DNA of 18,729 bases, taken from DASTOB01 sp035720425. Lineage in GTDB: Bacteria > Chloroflexota > Limnocylindria > Limnocylindrales > CSP1-4. The stretch's first letter is position 1, and the number at the start of each line of letters is the position of its first letter. Under the pieces are notes generated by a model, which had not been told where the DNA came from, did not search any database, and worked only from the letters and a program-made list of their open reading frames with translations. A program made the translations under genes and the position numbers. Location of the stretch: assembly GCA_035720425.1 (NCBI GenBank), contig DASTOB010000108.1, forward strand, positions 1 through 18,729. Direction: 5' to 3'. Positions 1 to 8,001 of this stretch are shown piece by piece.

Positions 1-1107
1 GGCGTCCGGCTCGTCGGGCGGAACGAGGGCCCCGACGGCATCCGGATCGGCTCCGAGGACCTCCGTCACCCCGCCCGAATCGGTCGCCACGACGGGCAGC
101 CCGCCGGCGAGCGCCTCGACGGCCACGATCCCCATCGTCTCCCGCCGGCCCGGGTGGACGAACAGCGCCGCGTGCGCCATGGCGGCGGCCACTCCGGCCC
201 GGTCGGCCGGCGGCTCGAACCGGACCGCGTCGGCCACCCCGAGCTCACCGGCGAGGCGCCTCCAGCCCGCCTCCTCGTCGTCGGTCGTCGATCGGCCGAT
301 CAGGCGGAGGGTGGTCGACGGGCGGGCCGCCCGGACGGCGGCGAAGGCCCGCAGGAGCGTCGCCATCCCCTTGACCTCGCGCCGGTAGCCCACCCACAGC
401 AGCTCGCCCGGGTCGCGATCCGCCGGGCCGACCGGCGCGAACGCGTCGACGTCGACCGTGTTCGGGATGACCACGATCCGGGACTCGAGCTCCGGAACCT
501 CGCGTCCGATCTGCTCGGCGAGCACGGAGCCGACCGCGACGATCCGGCTCGCCGCGCGGGCGCCGTCGAGGTACGCCGCGCGCGTGTCGGGGTCGGCGAA
601 CAGCCGGTCGAGGTACGTCGCGTGTTCGGTCAGGACGAGCGGGAGGTCGCGCGCCCGCGCGACCCGAGCCGCGGCGGCGCCCTCCGGGTAGCCGACGTGC
701 GCATGGATGAGCGGCCAGCCCCCGGCCGATCCGGACAGGAACGCCTCGAGCGCGGCGGCCCGATGGTCGTGCTCGTTGATCCGGCCGACGGCCGCCGTGC
801 GGCCGACCGGAACGCCGAGCCGGGCGATCGGCACCCCGTCGGGTCCGAACGCGCCGCTCGCCAGTGTCGCGGACCCCGAGGCCGCGGCATCGCGGACGGC
901 GCGCGCCCATGCCTCCGCCGACCGCGTCCGGAGCGGCAGGTCGCCGTGCAGCGCGATCGGGTCGGCGCTGACGACCGTCGGCCGAACCCGGCCGGTGGCG
1001 CGGAGCGCCGCGACCTGGTCGGCGATGAACCGCCCGGCGATCGGGTCGTCCGCCCGCGGGAACCACCCGACGACGAGGACGTCGAGCGGAGCGCCTCCCG
1101 CCGCCAC
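1..1107 (-). CDS. GT4-family glycosyltransferase, 3' end outside window
   Basis: Probable retaining glycosyltransferase with a GT-B fold that transfers a sugar from a nucleotide-sugar donor in the cytoplasm. 369 codons are visible and the C-terminus lies beyond position 1. The N-terminal Rossmann strand reads LDVLVVGWFPRADDPIAG. A middle segment has PLIHAHVGYPEG (H135, H137) and LTEHATYLDRL. The donor-binding region has the GT4 EX7E signature, RRETMGIVAVEALAGG, with E323 and E331. The start is GTG at 1107: the stop codon of the upstream ATPase gene lies in the same frame three codons earlier, so this is the first start available. It follows that gene by 6 bases and is the third gene of a permease-ATPase-glycosyltransferase operon, so it probably builds the exported glycan. 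Its sugar and acceptor cannot be told from sequence. Confidence 0.88.
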   Translation of the reverse strand, partial: MAAGGAPLDVLVVGWFPRADDPIAGRFIADQVAALRATGRVRPTVVSADPIALHGDLPLRTRSAEAWARAVRDAAASGSATLASGAFGPDGVPIARLGVPVGRTAAVGRINEHDHRAAALEAFLSGSAGGWPLIHAHVGYPEGAAAARVARARDLPLVLTEHATYLDRLFADPDTRAAYLDGARAASRIVAVGSVLAEQIGREVPELESRIVVIPNTVDVDAFAPVGPADRDPGELLWVGYRREVKGMATLLRAFAAVRAARPSTTLRLIGRSTTDDEEAGWRRLAGELGVADAVRFEPPADRAGVAAAMAHAALFVHPGRRETMGIVAVEALAGGLPVVATDSGGVTEVLGADPDAVGALVPPDEPDA

Positions 1108-1113
1108 CGACCG

Positions 1114-1950
1114 TCAGCGGCCGGCGCGTGCCGGCGTGGCCGCGTTCGGCTCCGCTTCGAGGATGCCCGTGTCGGTGATCGGTGGCAGCCGATCCGGGGT
1201 GAGGCCGGCCCGGCGCTGCTCGGAGCGTTCCTCATGGATCGCCACGACCGCCGCCGGATCGCCTGCGGCCACGACGTTGCCCTGCTCGAGCAGGAGGGCG
1301 TGATTGCAGAACTCCGTCGCCCAGTTCATGTCGTGGGTCACGAGGACGATCGCCCGGGCGGCCTGCATGAGCTCGAGGACGCGCGCCTGGCTCTTGGCCC
1401 GGAACGTCGCGTCGCCGGTGCCGAGGACCTCGTCGAGGAGGAGCACGTCCGGCTCGACGGCGGTCGCGATGCTGAAGCCGAGGCGGGCGTTCATGCCGGA
1501 CGAGTACGTCTTGATGGCGGCGTCGATGAACTGGCCGAGATCGGCGAATTCGATGATCCCGTCCATCCGGGCGAGCATGTCCCGGTGCTCGATGCCCATG
1601 AAAGCGCCGGCCAGCAGGATGTTGTCACGGCCGCTCAGTTCCGGGTCGAAGCCGGCGCCTAGCGTGAGCAGGCTCGAGATCCGCCCGTTCACGTCGATCG
1701 CGCCCTCGTCCGGCTGGAGGATGCCGGCGAGGACCTGCAGGAGCGTGCTCTTGCCGGCGCCGTTCGGGCCGATCACGGCGAGCGACTCGCCCGGCGGGAC
1801 GCGGAACGAGACGTCGCGCAGGGCCCAGAAATGGGACGGCCCACGCCGCCGGCGGGCCATGCCCTTGAACGCCTCGCGGACCGTGTTCTTGCGGGTCAGG
1901 CGCAGGTTGTAGCGGACGCCGAGCGTGCGGACGTCGATGGCGGGCTGCAT
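1114..1950 (-). CDS. wzt: Polysaccharide ABC exporter, ATP-binding protein (Wzt/TagH type)
   Basis: ATPase of an ABC-2 exporter that powers export of a polysaccharide or teichoic-acid-like polymer across the membrane. 278 aa. Seen: an N-terminal DVRTLGVRYNLR segment typical of Wzt/KpsT/TagH ATPases, Walker A GPNGAGKST (61-69), the ABC signature YSSGMNARLGFS, Walker B DVLLLDEVLGTGD, and the switch histidine in VLVTHDMN. After the nucleotide-binding domain there is only a tail of about 45 residues, so the C-terminal carbohydrate-binding domain of O-antigen Wzt proteins is absent. ATG at 1950 is chosen because it is 5 bases after the permease stop and starts the family homology; the open frame further upstream is only an antisense-phase shadow of the permease gene. 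Partner: the permease at 1956-2819. TagH of teichoic-acid export is an equally possible family name. Confidence 0.9.
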   Translation of the reverse strand: MQPAIDVRTLGVRYNLRLTRKNTVREAFKGMARRRRGPSHFWALRDVSFRVPPGESLAVIGPNGAGKSTLLQVLAGILQPDEGAIDVNGRISSLLTLGAGFDPELSGRDNILLAGAFMGIEHRDMLARMDGIIEFADLGQFIDAAIKTYSSGMNARLGFSIATAVEPDVLLLDEVLGTGDATFRAKSQARVLELMQAARAIVLVTHDMNWATEFCNHALLLEQGNVVAAGDPAAVVAIHEERSEQRRAGLTPDRLPPITDTGILEAEPNAATPARAGR

Positions 1951-1955
1951 CGGCC

Positions 1956-2819
1956 TCAGATGACCTTCGCGAACGACGGTTCCATCCGTCGGAAGACGAG
2001 CACGGCGACGACGAGCAGGATGACCGACTCGACGAGCACGAGGGCGAGCAGGTCCCAGACCGGCGGCGCGCCCGCGTAGATGAGGTTGCGGTACGACTCG
2101 AACAGCGCCACGAACGGGTTGAGCCGGTAGATCGTCGACAGGATCGATCCCTCGCCGACCGCCTGAGTGACCTGCTCGGCGCCGTACAGCGCGGGCGACA
2201 GGTAGAACCAGATCCGCAGGGCGTGGGTCGCGACGTTGCCGATGTCGCGGAAGAAGACGGTCAGGGCGGAAGCCAGGACGGCGATGCCGATCGTGAGCAG
2301 GAACTGGACGAGCGCGACGACCGGCAGCAGCAGGATCCAGGCCGTGATCCGGGTCGGGTAGAACAGGACGAGCATGCCGAACAAAGGAACGAGACCGAAC
2401 ACGAAGTTCGCCACCCCGCCGACCGACACGGCCATGGGCAGGACGATCTTCGGGAAGTTGACCTGCTTGATGATCCGATCGCGCGTCGTGATGCACGTCA
2501 CCGCGTCGGCGATCGAGCTCGAGAACCACTTCCAGGGCAGGATCGCGGTGAAGATGAACAGCGGGTATGCCTCGCGTTCGACGCGCAGGATGATCGAGAT
2601 GAGGACGACGTAGACGAGCATCGTCAGGAGCGGGTCGATGACCCACCACAGGTTCCCGAGCACGGTATCCGCGCCGCGCTTCTTGAGGTCCGCGCGGACG
2701 AGGTACGTGATGAGCCGCCGGCGCGACCACACCTCGCGGGCGGTCCCGGTCAGCGTCTCGAGCGGTCCCGGGCGAACGGGTCGGTAGGCCGGCCGGACGG
2801 CCTGGGTCGTGTGCGCCAT
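1956..2819 (-). CDS. wzm: Polysaccharide ABC exporter, permease (Wzm/TagG type)
   Basis: Integral membrane subunit of an ABC-2 glycan exporter. 287 aa, the usual family length. A cytoplasmic N-terminus of about 55 residues includes the amphipathic segment LITYLVRADLKKRGADTVLG. About six hydrophobic segments follow, starting at NLWWVIDPLLTMLVYVVLIS. The motif INQ/IKQVNFPKIVLPM-type loop is present here as IIKQVNFPKIVLPMAVSVGG, characteristic of the ABC-2 polysaccharide exporters, and the conserved LNP (YRLNPFVALFESYRN) precedes the last segments. ATG at 2819 is the first gene of a minus-strand operon with the ATPase and a glycosyltransferase. A TAACGT box 10 bases upstream (2830-2835) suggests a leaderless or nearly leaderless transcript. 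The exported polymer cannot be identified. Confidence 0.9.
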   Translation of the reverse strand: MAHTTQAVRPAYRPVRPGPLETLTGTAREVWSRRRLITYLVRADLKKRGADTVLGNLWWVIDPLLTMLVYVVLISIILRVEREAYPLFIFTAILPWKWFSSSIADAVTCITTRDRIIKQVNFPKIVLPMAVSVGGVANFVFGLVPLFGMLVLFYPTRITAWILLLPVVALVQFLLTIGIAVLASALTVFFRDIGNVATHALRIWFYLSPALYGAEQVTQAVGEGSILSTIYRLNPFVALFESYRNLIYAGAPPVWDLLALVLVESVILLVVAVLVFRRMEPSFAKVI

Positions 2820-2880
2820 ACGCCGGCGAACGTTACCACCGGCCGGCCCGGAGCCGGTGGACCCCGCCTATACTCGGCCG
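2820..2880. promoter_or_regulatory. Divergent promoter region with inverted repeat
   Basis: This 61-bp gap separates the minus-strand exporter operon from the plus-strand glycosyltransferase run. Seen: plus-strand TATACT at 2869-2874, 6 bases before GTG 2881, and minus-strand TAACGT at 2835-2830, 10 bases before ATG 2819. Between them is a perfect 8-bp inverted repeat, CCACCGGC (2836-2843) and GCCGGTGG (2853-2860), with a 9-base spacer, covering the expected -35 zone of both promoters. No TTGACA-like -35 box is seen on either side. Inference: one regulator could control both directions. Confidence 0.55.
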
Positions 2881-3966
2881 GTGGCCGCGCACCGCCCCAT
2901 CCCCTGGGTCGTGCTCTGCGAGACGGAGCGGCGCCGATGGGGTGGCGATCTCCGCCGCGGACGCATCTTCCACGAGCTGGCCGGCCGAACCGGCGCGCTC
3001 GAGGCCCAGGGCTTCAACCATGCGTCCGTGGAGGCGGCCGTCCGGCGGGTGGCCGGACGGTTCCCGTGGCGCCAGCGACCCGCGCTCGCGTCGGCCGAGT
3101 TCCTCAGCGAGGGAGCCGTCGCGCGCGCCCGGCGCACGTGCCGGCCGGTGGCCCTCGACGTGCACGATCACCCGCTCGCCCAGGCGGAGGCGCTCGGGGC
3201 GGCGCTCGACCCCGCGACGCGTCGCGCCCTCACCGACCGCCTCGATCGCAATCTCGGACTGTTCCCGCTCTCGGTCGCGCCGTCGGCCTCGTTCGCCGAG
3301 CTGGCGGGCCTCGATCCGGCGCGCACGATCGTCGCGCCCAACGGGTCTGACACGGCGCGGGTCACGCCGCGGCCGTTCCCGGCGGCGCCCGCGATCGGCA
3401 TGGTTTCCGGCGCGGCGCCGGGCCGGGGGATCGAGGTGCTCGTCGACGCGGCGCGGAGGCTACGGGCCGACGTGCCGGACGTGCGGCTGCTCCTGTGGCT
3501 GGCAACGGCCGACGAGGCGAGCGAGGCGTTCGTCGCGAGCCTGCGCGCGGCGACGGCCGATGCGGGGTGGATCGAGGTCACGACGACCGACTACGACGCC
3601 CTCGCCGGCGAGCTCGCCCGAGCGACCGTGCTCGTCGTGCCCCACCCGGCGGGGGCGTACATGGACGTCGCCGTGCCGGTCAAGCTGCTCGACTCGATGG
3701 CCGCCGGACGCCCGGTCGTCGTGACCCCCCGAACGGAGATGCGGGCGATCGTCGAGGCCGCCGGGGCGGGGCGCGTCGCCGCCGGTGACGGGCCCGACGA
3801 TCTCGCCGCCGCGATCGCGCCGCTGCTCGCCGACCCGGAGCTCGCCGCCCGCCTCGGGGCGGCCGGGCGCGCGGCGGCCACGGCGCACTACGACTGGACC
3901 GTGATCGGGCGGGCGGTGGCCGACGAGGTGCTGGCTCGATCGGCCGCGCTCGGGATCCTCGCGTGA
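2881..3966 (+). CDS. GT4-like glycosyltransferase
   Basis: Likely cytoplasmic GT-B glycosyltransferase of the same surface-glycan locus. 361 aa, about usual length for a single-module GT4. The N-terminal half has weak Rossmann features (IPWVVLCETERRRWGGDLRRG, then ALDVHDHPLAQAEALG). The C-terminal donor-binding half is clear: VAPNGSDTARV linker, IGMVSGAAPGRGIEVLVDAA, LVVPHP, then VPVKLLDSMAAGRPVVVTP (266-283). The usual second glutamate of EX7E is an aspartate here (D271), so activity with a standard donor is not certain. GTG at 2881 is chosen over an in-frame GTG at 2809 because the latter lies inside the divergent permease gene and because TATACT sits 6 bases upstream. The stop overlaps the next gene by 4 bases (GTGA), implying translational coupling. 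Confidence 0.82.
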   Translation: MAAHRPIPWVVLCETERRRWGGDLRRGRIFHELAGRTGALEAQGFNHASVEAAVRRVAGRFPWRQRPALASAEFLSEGAVARARRTCRPVALDVHDHPLAQAEALGAALDPATRRALTDRLDRNLGLFPLSVAPSASFAELAGLDPARTIVAPNGSDTARVTPRPFPAAPAIGMVSGAAPGRGIEVLVDAARRLRADVPDVRLLLWLATADEASEAFVASLRAATADAGWIEVTTTDYDALAGELARATVLVVPHPAGAYMDVAVPVKLLDSMAAGRPVVVTPRTEMRAIVEAAGAGRVAAGDGPDDLAAAIAPLLADPELAARLGAAGRAAATAHYDWTVIGRAVADEVLARSAALGILA

Positions 3967-6698
3967 CCGATCCGGCCGGGCTGACCGTAGAGCCGGGGGC
4001 CGGAGCCCGGTCCGTCGAGCCCGGGCCCGGCGCTCCGCATGCCGTCGTCGTCGCATTTGTGCTCAACGACGCGACGATGGATTCGCGGGTCCTGCGGTCC
4101 GCCGCGACGCTCGCCGAGGCCGGGCACCACGTGACCCTCATCGCCCGGACGACCGATCCGTACGCGCCGGCGCCGGCCGAGGCAGCCGTCGACGGCGTGA
4201 CGATCGTTCGGCTGCCGGTCGCCCGCGGACCGCTCCGCTGGCTGCTCCTCGCCCGGCGGCCGCGTGCGCTGCTCGGCACCGTGATCGCCGCCGCCCGCCG
4301 CCGCCCGCTCGCTGCCGCGGCACTCGCGCCGGTCGCACTCGTCGCCGCACCGGTCGTGGCGATCCTCGCCGCGCTCCTCGGTATCGCCGCGCGGGCCGGT
4401 TCCGCGGCCCGCGGCGCTCGGCTGGTCCGCGCGGGATGGCTGCTCGTCTCATGGCGGCTCCAGTGGCGCTTCGGCGTCCGGCCGTGGGCGCGCGCCGCCG
4501 CCGAAGCCGCGGAGCGGGTGGCGCGAGCCGCAGGTGACGAGCGGACACTCGTGCTCCACGGCCACGACCTGCGCGGGCTCGCCGCGGCCGTCGCGGCGCG
4601 GGAGCGGATCGGTCGCGGCGAGATCATCTACGACAGCCACGAGATCTTCACCGAGGCGGGCGAGCACGCCGAGCGTCCCGCTCCCGCCCGGCGCGCGCTC
4701 CGCGCCCTCGAGCGGCGGCTCGCCACGTCCGCCGTCGCCCTCGTGACCGTCAACGAGGCGCTCGCCGAGCGGCTCGGGCCGGCGCTCGGCGTCGAGCGCG
4801 TCGTCGTCGTCCACAACTGCCCGCCACGCTGGTCGCCGCCCGCCGACGGGGAGAACCGCCTGCGGGCCGCGACGGGGATCCCGGCCGGCGCGCCGATCCT
4901 CCTCTACCACGGCGGCCTCGCCCCGGGGCGCGGCATCGACACGCTTCTCGCCGCGATTCGCGAGCCCGGCCTCGAGGACTCCCACCTCGTCTTCCTCGGC
5001 TTCGGTCCGTGGGCCGCGCGCGTCCGCGCCCTCGCCGCGGATCGGAGCAGGGCCGGTCGCGTCCACGCCCTGCCGCCCGTGCCGCCGGACGAGCTCCTCG
5101 ACTGGGTCGCCGGCGCGGACGTCGCCGTCGCCCCGATCGAACCGACGACGCTCAACCACCGTCTGTCGACCCCGAACAAGGTGTTCGAGGCGCTGGCCGC
5201 CGGCGTGCCCGTCGTGGCGAGCGACTTCCCGCAGCTGCGGGCGATCGTCGACGGCGTCGGCGACGGCCCGCTCGGTGCCGTTGCGGACCCGCGCGATGCG
5301 CCCGCCGTCGCGACCGCGGTGCGATCGATCCTCGACGCGGAGGCGCCCGTGCGGACGGCGCTCCGTGCCCGCTGCCTCGCCGCCGCGCATGCCCGCTGGA
5401 ACTGGGAGACGGAATCGTCCGGCCTCGTCGCGCTCGTTGGCGATCTCGCGGGGCGCGCCGCAACGATCGTTCCGCAGCGGGTCACGTTCGTGCTGCCGTC
5501 GACCGGCGAGTTCGACGCCCGGACGCGCCGGTTCGCGGCGAGCCTCGGGGCTCGCGGCCACGCGGTCACGATCCTCGCCCGGTCGGGCGACGGACTGCCG
5601 GACCGCGAGTCCGTCGCCGGTGGCGCCCGGCTCATCCGCGTCGCGGCGGGCGATTCAGGGGATTCGCCGGCCGCGCACCCACGACCGACGCGGACACCGA
5701 TCGCGGAGGCCCGCCGGATCCTCGCCGTCGCCCGCCGGGCCGGGCGGCAGGCCCGTGCGGCGGAGGCGGTCGACACCGGCGCGGACCTCTACCACGCGAT
5801 GGGCTTCCTCGCCCTCCCCGTTGCCTCGCGGCTCGCGGCCAGCCGCGGGAGCCCGTTCATCTACGACGCCCGCGACCTGTACGTCGAGTCAAACAACATC
5901 GCCCGCCTGCCGGCCCCGGCGCGCTGGCTGTTCACCCAGCGCGAGCGCGCCTGGGCCCGTCGCGCCGCCGCCGTCCTCACCGTCAACGAATCATGTGCCG
6001 ACTATCTCGAGCGACGGCTCGGCGTGCCGCGCCCGGCCGTGGTCATGAACGGCCAGCCGGACTGGACGCCGCCCGATCCGTGGCCGGACCTGCTCCGTGA
6101 GCGGCTCGACCTTCCGCCGGACCGCCGGGTCGTCCTCTACCACGGCGGCTTCATGCCCGATCGCGGCCTCCAGGAGCTCATCGACGTGATGGCCGGACCG
6201 GCCTTCGACGATAGCGCCCTCGTCCTCATGGGCTCGGGCCCGATCGAATCGGAGCTGCGCGCCGGCGTGACCGCCCGCGGCGCCGGTGACCGCGTCCGGT
6301 TCCTGCCCCCGGTTCCGCCCGAGGACCTCCTGCGGTGGGTCGCGTCGGCCGACGTCGGGATCATGGTCAACCAGCCACGCACCCTCAACGAACGCCTGTC
6401 GACCCCGAACAAGCTGTTCGAGTCACTTGCCGCCGGGCTGCCCGTCGTCTCGTCCAACTTCCCCGAGCGACGCCGGATCATCGTCGACGATCCTGACGGG
6501 CCGCTCGGCGCCGTGTGTGACCCGACGGATCCCGCGTCGATCGCGGCCGCGATCCGGTCGGTTCTCGACCTGCCGCGGGTGGAGCACGCGGCGCTGCGCT
6601 CCAGGATCGCCCATGCCGCACGGGCGCGGTACGCGTGGGATCGGCAGTTCGGCGTCGCGCTCGAGGTGTACGGGCGGGTGACCGGGCGGCGCTGGTAG
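3963..6698 (+). CDS. Double-module glycosyltransferase (two fused GT4-like enzymes)
   Basis: 911 aa, about twice a normal GT4, made of two complete glycosyltransferase modules. Module 1 (about 26-490) has HGHDLRGLA, YDSHEIFTEAGE (223-234), VTVNEALAERL, VHNCPPRW, LYHGGLAPGRGIDTL and RLSTPNKVFEALAAG (400-414). Module 2 (about 505-905) repeats the order: YHAMGFLALP, YDARDLYVESNN, LTVNESCADYL, VMNGQPDWTP, LYHGGFMPDRGLQEL and RLSTPNKLFESLAAG (811-825). Residues 401-458 and 812-869 align without gaps at 36 of 58 identities. Module 1 alone has a long hydrophobic insert (about 117-145) that may touch the membrane. Both modules have STPNKxFE with only the second glutamate of EX7E. The GTG start overlaps the preceding stop (GTGA). 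Probably adds two sugars in succession to the glycan; donor and acceptor are unknown. Confidence 0.88.
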   Translation: MTDPAGLTVEPGAGARSVEPGPGAPHAVVVAFVLNDATMDSRVLRSAATLAEAGHHVTLIARTTDPYAPAPAEAAVDGVTIVRLPVARGPLRWLLLARRPRALLGTVIAAARRRPLAAAALAPVALVAAPVVAILAALLGIAARAGSAARGARLVRAGWLLVSWRLQWRFGVRPWARAAAEAAERVARAAGDERTLVLHGHDLRGLAAAVAARERIGRGEIIYDSHEIFTEAGEHAERPAPARRALRALERRLATSAVALVTVNEALAERLGPALGVERVVVVHNCPPRWSPPADGENRLRAATGIPAGAPILLYHGGLAPGRGIDTLLAAIREPGLEDSHLVFLGFGPWAARVRALAADRSRAGRVHALPPVPPDELLDWVAGADVAVAPIEPTTLNHRLSTPNKVFEALAAGVPVVASDFPQLRAIVDGVGDGPLGAVADPRDAPAVATAVRSILDAEAPVRTALRARCLAAAHARWNWETESSGLVALVGDLAGRAATIVPQRVTFVLPSTGEFDARTRRFAASLGARGHAVTILARSGDGLPDRESVAGGARLIRVAAGDSGDSPAAHPRPTRTPIAEARRILAVARRAGRQARAAEAVDTGADLYHAMGFLALPVASRLAASRGSPFIYDARDLYVESNNIARLPAPARWLFTQRERAWARRAAAVLTVNESCADYLERRLGVPRPAVVMNGQPDWTPPDPWPDLLRERLDLPPDRRVVLYHGGFMPDRGLQELIDVMAGPAFDDSALVLMGSGPIESELRAGVTARGAGDRVRFLPPVPPEDLLRWVASADVGIMVNQPRTLNERLSTPNKLFESLAAGLPVVSSNFPERRRIIVDDPDGPLGAVCDPTDPASIAAAIRSVLDLPRVEHAALRSRIAHAARARYAWDRQFGVALEVYGRVTGRRW

Positions 6699-6701
6699 GC
6701 T
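6696..6701 (+). promoter_or_regulatory. Candidate -10 box (TAGGCT) for leaderless transcript
   Basis: TAGGCT begins on the stop codon of the double glycosyltransferase gene and ends 9 bases before GTG 6711. The spacing matches other TANNNT boxes in this window and would give an mRNA starting at or just before the start codon. No -35 box is recognisable, and no Shine-Dalgarno sequence precedes GTG 6711. Confidence 0.35.
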
Positions 6702-6710
6702 GCGCCGGCA

Positions 6711-7925
6711 GTGGAACCGACGCCCCGTCCGCGACCCGTCGCGATGCTCACCCACTCGTACTACGAGGAGGATCCGCGCGTGCGCCGCGAGGCGGAGGCG
6801 GTCGCGGCCTCCGGCCGCCCGGTGACCGTGTTCGCCCTCCGCCGGCCGGGCGACCCGCCGACCGGCTTCCTCGACGGCGTCGAGGTCCGCCGCCTCGACG
6901 TCCAGCGGCACCAGGGGGCGGGTCTCGTCACGTACGTCGGCGAGTACCTGTCGTTCTTCTGGCGGGCCTGCTGGGCGCTCCTGCGGGCGCACCGCCGCGA
7001 TCGATACGCCCTCGTCCAGGTGCACACCCTGCCGGACTTCCTCGTGTTCGCGGCCCTGCCCCTCCGCCTCGCCGGGGTGCCGGTCCTGCTCGACCTCCAC
7101 GAGGCGATGCCGGCCTTCTTCCGGTCCCGCTTTCCCCGCGCCGGCAACCCGCTCGTGCACGGACTCCTCGCGCTCCAGGAGCGCCTGTCGATCCGTGCCG
7201 CCACGGAGGTCATGACCGTCAACCAGGCCCTCGGCGATCGGCTCGTGCGGATCGGCGCACGACCGGACCGCGTCCACGTCGTGCCGAACAGCCCCGCCCT
7301 TGCCCGGTTCGACCCGGCGTTGCACGCCCCGCGTGCGTTTCGCGAGGACGGCTGCCTCCGGATTGCCTACGCCGGGGCGCTCACCCCGACGTACGAGCTC
7401 GACGTCGCCCTTCGCGCCGTGGCGGCGTTTGCCGCGCGCCGCCCCGATGTCCCGGTCGTCGTCGACCTGTACGGGCGCGGGGACTCGGCCGACCGGCTGC
7501 GTGCCCTCGCCGCCGAGCTCGGCATCGCCGACCGGGTCACCTTCCACGGGCGGATCCCGATCGAGTCGGTGCCGACGGCCATCGCCGCCGCGGACGTGGG
7601 GCTTGCCCCGACCCGGCGCGACGCGTTCACCGACGTGAGCCTGTCGACGAAGATCTACGAGTACGCGGCGATGCACCGCCCGGTCGTCGCGTCGCGCCTG
7701 CCGCTCGTCGAGCAGGCGTTTCCGCCCGGAGCGCTGTTCGTCTACGAGGCCGGCGACCCGGCGTCCCTGTCGGCCGCGCTCGAGCGGCTGGTCGACGATC
7801 CCGCCGCGCGCGACGCCGCCGTGGAGGCGGCCGCCGCGACGGTCCGCACCTCGTCCTGGGAGGTCGCCCGAACGGGCTACCTCGCGCTCGTCGAGCGACT
7901 GGCCGGAGGCCCTCGGACCGCCTGA
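6711..7925 (+). CDS. GT4-family glycosyltransferase
   Basis: 404-aa GT-B glycosyltransferase, third plus-strand sugar transferase of the locus. N-terminal domain: MLTHSYYEEDPRVRREAEA (12-30), a loop common to this GT4 subgroup; VQVHTLPDFLVFAALPLRLAG; LLDLHEAMPAFF (126-137). The linker has VMTVNQALGDRL and VVPNSPALARF. C-terminal domain: RIAYAGALTPTYELDVALRA, VDLYGRGDSADRL, VTFHGRIP, VGLAPTRRD, then STKIYEYAAMHRPVVAS (312-328), where E317 is the donor-side glutamate. GTG at 6711 is 12 bases after the preceding stop and 9 bases after a TAGGCT box. ATG 6744 is a later alternative but would remove the first strand. It is related to, but distinct from, the modules of the preceding fusion protein. 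Substrate unknown. Confidence 0.88.
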   Translation: MEPTPRPRPVAMLTHSYYEEDPRVRREAEAVAASGRPVTVFALRRPGDPPTGFLDGVEVRRLDVQRHQGAGLVTYVGEYLSFFWRACWALLRAHRRDRYALVQVHTLPDFLVFAALPLRLAGVPVLLDLHEAMPAFFRSRFPRAGNPLVHGLLALQERLSIRAATEVMTVNQALGDRLVRIGARPDRVHVVPNSPALARFDPALHAPRAFREDGCLRIAYAGALTPTYELDVALRAVAAFAARRPDVPVVVDLYGRGDSADRLRALAAELGIADRVTFHGRIPIESVPTAIAAADVGLAPTRRDAFTDVSLSTKIYEYAAMHRPVVASRLPLVEQAFPPGALFVYEAGDPASLSAALERLVDDPAARDAAVEAAAATVRTSSWEVARTGYLALVERLAGGPRTA

Positions 7926-7940
7926 GCGGGCGCGGTACGG

Positions 7941-7946
7941 TACGAT
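7941..7946 (+). promoter_or_regulatory. Candidate -10 box (TACGAT) before the parvulin-like gene
   Basis: The 76-bp gap between the glycosyltransferase stop (7925) and ATG 8002 contains TACGAT 55 bases before the start. It sits inside GGTACGGTACGATACG, a stretch rich in TAC repeats. No -35 box is convincing. If real, this promoter would separate the housekeeping genes from the glycan genes. Only a weak AGGA (7986-7989) precedes ATG 8002, 12 bases away. Confidence 0.3.
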
Positions 7947-8001
7947 ACGCGCCCCGTTCGAGCCGGCGCCAGCCGGCCATGTTGCAGGACCCACCCACCC
8001 G

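Noticed and set aside
245..1066. Minus-strand frame of 273 codons over the partial glycosyltransferase
   Set aside because: It is out of frame with the true gene (1-1107), which carries the EX7E motif, and its translation is arginine/glycine-rich noise.
154..1662. Plus-strand open frame of 502 codons
   Set aside because: It lies antisense and codon-aligned to the partial glycosyltransferase and the ATPase. Its arginine/aspartate/glycine-rich translation has no domain, and such shadows are expected at this GC content.
1951..2730. Long N-terminal extension of the ATPase frame
   Set aside because: It overlaps the permease gene in another frame. The family homology begins at ATG 1950, 5 bases after the permease stop.
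4449..5561. Minus-strand open frame of 370 codons
   Set aside because: Antisense to the double glycosyltransferase, with typical shadow composition.
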